Assembly: GCF_036226745.1 (NCBI RefSeq)
Contig: NZ_CP109013.1
Span: 6,696,001-6,760,000 of the forward strand
Length of the DNA stretch: 64,000 nt
Source of the DNA: Streptomyces sp. NBC_00683
GTDB taxonomy: Bacteria; Actinomycetota; Actinomycetes; Streptomycetales; Streptomycetaceae
Direction: 5' to 3'
The notes below the pieces were generated by a model. That model was not told where the DNA came from. It worked only from the letters and a program-made list of their open reading frames with translations, and did not search any database. The position numbers and the translations under genes are program-made. The first letter of the stretch is position 1; each line of letters opens with the position of its first letter. Positions 62,359 through 64,000 of this stretch are shown here, piece after piece.

Positions 62359-64000
62359 TTGCACGACCATCGCCTTGTCCAGACTGCCGTGATCGGTCAG
62401 AAGAACTCCGACCTCCCGATCATCCTGCCCATGGACGCGTTCGAGCTGGACATCTGGCGCAAGAGGCACCCGGACTACACGTACTGGTGCGGACTGCAGC
62501 TCGGTGGCTGCGGCGGTGAGCTGAGCGACCGCCGGTGCACCGACAAGGTGTGTCACTTCGCCCACCAACCGGACGCCCCCGTCTGCCGTCGCAAGGCCAC
62601 CGGCGAATCCAGTGCGGACCATCTCTTCATCAAGCAGGGCGTCCGGCGCCTGATGGAGGTGCGGAAGCTCCAGGGCAAGGTACAGACACATGATCTCGGG
62701 ACCAGCCCCGGTGACGCCGTCGATGTGTATCTCGCCGACAGTCGCCGTCGACTGCGCTTCCAGCTCAGCGCGGTGGACTACCGGACATGGCGCAGAAGCG
62801 CCGAGGACCTCGGCGCGCAGGGCGGTGACATCGACTGGATCTTCGGCACCGAAGGGCCTGTCACCCAGCAGTTCCTCGGCCGCCAGGGCTACTGCCTCCG
62901 CGTGCGCTGCGAAACGGTCGGAGGGGAGCGGCGCGTGGACATCGGCGCCGAGGCCCGGGACCGTACGGTCGCTTGGACCCCGCTCGAGGACTGCACCCTG
63001 ACACCCTCTGGCATCGTCACGCCTCATGTCGAGGAGATCCGCCTGTCCCGGCCGCTGCCCAGGCCGATCGCTTTCCCGGTCCTGGGTTCGGTGGTCTTCG
63101 CACCCGTCCCGGGAGCCATGACGCCCGAGCGTTCGCCCTTCGAGGAGAACGGCCGACGACTCCTCCTCGCGGACGTGAAGCCGGTGGACGGCCCCATCGT
63201 CCGGACCGTTGTCTCCCTGCCGGGCGACACCGACAGCCCACCCGCCGAACACGTCTACCGCGTCTCCGAAGGTGCTCGCGTCCTGATGGCCGAGGACGGC
63301 GGCGGCTGGGCCGTCAAGGCGGACCGCTACCAGAGGCTCAACGCACACGAAGCCCAGCGCACGGGACTGTGGACCCCGCCTCCCGGGGGCACCATCGAGC
63401 CGGTGGCCGTGACGGCACCTCGCCGCGAGCAGCCGGCGGGCAGGAATTCGGCAGTAGCGCCCACCGTGGCTCAGCCCTCGAAGAAGGCATTGAAGAGGGC
63501 AGCGAAGAAGGTCTCGGAGAAAGCCTCGGAGCAGGCTCAGGCCCCGCGTGGCCCCAGCACCTGGCCCAAGCAGGTGAACGCCCTGCGCGAGGCTCTCAGG
63601 CAGAGCGCCCGCCGGGGCCGTACCACGACGTGGGAAGAGCTCGCCCGGACCGTCGGTCGCGCACTCGACACCTGCACGACCGAGGACCGGATCTCCCTGC
63701 TCCTGGACGTGGATCAGCCGCTGTGGGAGCACGTGCCGGTGCTGTCCGCGCTCGTCAGGGAGAACGGGGCGCCCCCGTCGTATCTGCCGCGACTACTTTC
63801 CCGGCTTGGTGTGGCTGACTCCGAGCGCTCGTCGCAGATCACACGTTGGGCCGATGTGGAGGCCGACCGGGCCTTCGCCGCCTACGCAAAGCCCGCACGC
63901 CTGATGCCGCCTCGGCTGTCTCTCAGGCCCGAGCGGCGCGTGCCGCAGCAGCGGGAGCAGGAGAGCGCGCCGCAACAACCCGCCAAGCCCCGGACCGCCC
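62359..64000 (+). CDS. CoiA-like protein, partial
   Basis: The open frame continues off the right edge; about 547 residues are visible. The N-terminus has Cys-rich, zinc-finger-like pairs (Y-W-C-G-L-Q-L-G-G-C-G-G-E-L and D-K-V-C-H-F-A-H) followed by S-S-A-D-H-L-F-I-K and V-D-V-Y-L-A-D-S-R-R-R-L-R-F-Q-L. This resembles the start of CoiA-type competence/nuclease proteins (Cys-His-rich finger, then a PD-ExK-like core). Further on is a Lys-rich linker (about 375-395) and a helical domain. I use TTG 62359, 9 bp from GGGGGAGG; GTG 62350 abuts that site. Upstream stands motif copy 3. Confidence 0.75.
   Translation, partial: MHDHRLVQTAVIGQKNSDLPIILPMDAFELDIWRKRHPDYTYWCGLQLGGCGGELSDRRCTDKVCHFAHQPDAPVCRRKATGESSADHLFIKQGVRRLMEVRKLQGKVQTHDLGTSPGDAVDVYLADSRRRLRFQLSAVDYRTWRRSAEDLGAQGGDIDWIFGTEGPVTQQFLGRQGYCLRVRCETVGGERRVDIGAEARDRTVAWTPLEDCTLTPSGIVTPHVEEIRLSRPLPRPIAFPVLGSVVFAPVPGAMTPERSPFEENGRRLLLADVKPVDGPIVRTVVSLPGDTDSPPAEHVYRVSEGARVLMAEDGGGWAVKADRYQRLNAHEAQRTGLWTPPPGGTIEPVAVTAPRREQPAGRNSAVAPTVAQPSKKALKRAAKKVSEKASEQAQAPRGPSTWPKQVNALREALRQSARRGRTTTWEELARTVGRALDTCTTEDRISLLLDVDQPLWEHVPVLSALVRENGAPPSYLPRLLSRLGVADSERSSQITRWADVEADRAFAAYAKPARLMPPRLSLRPERRVPQQREQESAPQQPAKPRTA

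Noticed and set aside
1..64000. tRNA or rRNA genes, CRISPR arrays, insertion sequences, integrases or attachment sites.
   Set aside because: None seen on reading. Island borders at 40889 and beyond 64000 show no tRNA or direct-repeat attachment site within the window.

Overview
The window is chromosomal DNA from a Streptomyces-type actinomycete. The evidence is the roughly 70 percent GC content, GTG and TTG starts, ATGA/GTGA overlaps between genes, several Streptomyces-typical families (streptogrisin proteases, DUF397 with an XRE-DUF5753 regulator, a SepF-like protein, the FxSxx-COOH peptide system) and rare TTA codons. I saw no tRNA, rRNA, CRISPR array, insertion sequence or prophage.

Layout. 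1-14100 is mostly conserved core: a partial Rieske lipoprotein, a DUF1304/TetR pair, aroH-tyrA-cmk-plsC-der, two small conserved genes, a GT4 glycosyltransferase, an I78 peptidase inhibitor, a PAP2 phosphatase, an MFS exporter and an acyl-CoA dehydrogenase. 14115-16069 holds a SepF-like division protein and a Cys-rich DUF5685 protein. 16153-26240 is a divergent sulfur-acquisition locus: two substrate-binding lipoproteins, two permeases, one ATPase, an FAD/NAD(P) protein, two flavin monooxygenases and a DUF1684 protein. A 23-residue leader peptide of the actinobacterial cysteine-responsive type precedes the first binding protein.

26509-40820 is framed by two secreted proteases of the streptogrisin B and D types. 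Between them are a convergent SLOG/SLATT (DUF4231) pair and a complete FxSxx-COOH RiPP cluster: 57-residue precursor FxsA ending F-S-S-A-L, radical SAM/SPASM maturase FxsB, TIR-like FxsC, and the P-loop/TIR/NB-ARC/TPR protein FxsT. A 53-bp ungapped element (42/53 identical) lies upstream of both fxsA and the sprD-like gene.

40889-64000 is an accessory, defence-like island. An N-6 adenine methylase is divergent from an operon of two soluble Ser/Thr kinases, a DrmD-like SNF2 helicase and a 1433-residue Eco57I-type methylase whose specificity region has a sharp GC drop. After these come a low-GC membrane protein, an XRE/DUF397 pair, a frameshifted PIN-like nuclease, an M48-like metalloprotease with a translationally coupled partner, a membrane coiled-coil protein, DUF6461, a RsbW-like ATPase, a large helical protein and a truncated CoiA-like gene. 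A 23-bp motif (core TGTGAAC-N2-AGTYAAYGA) stands before the methylase/kinase divergence, the large helical gene and the CoiA-like gene, and a related TGTTCACAG palindrome stands before the helicase. This suggests one regulon. The helicase-methylase pair resembles the drmD-drmMI part of class 1 DISARM, but drmA, drmB and drmC are absent and two kinases are present. It is the best candidate here for an undescribed system.
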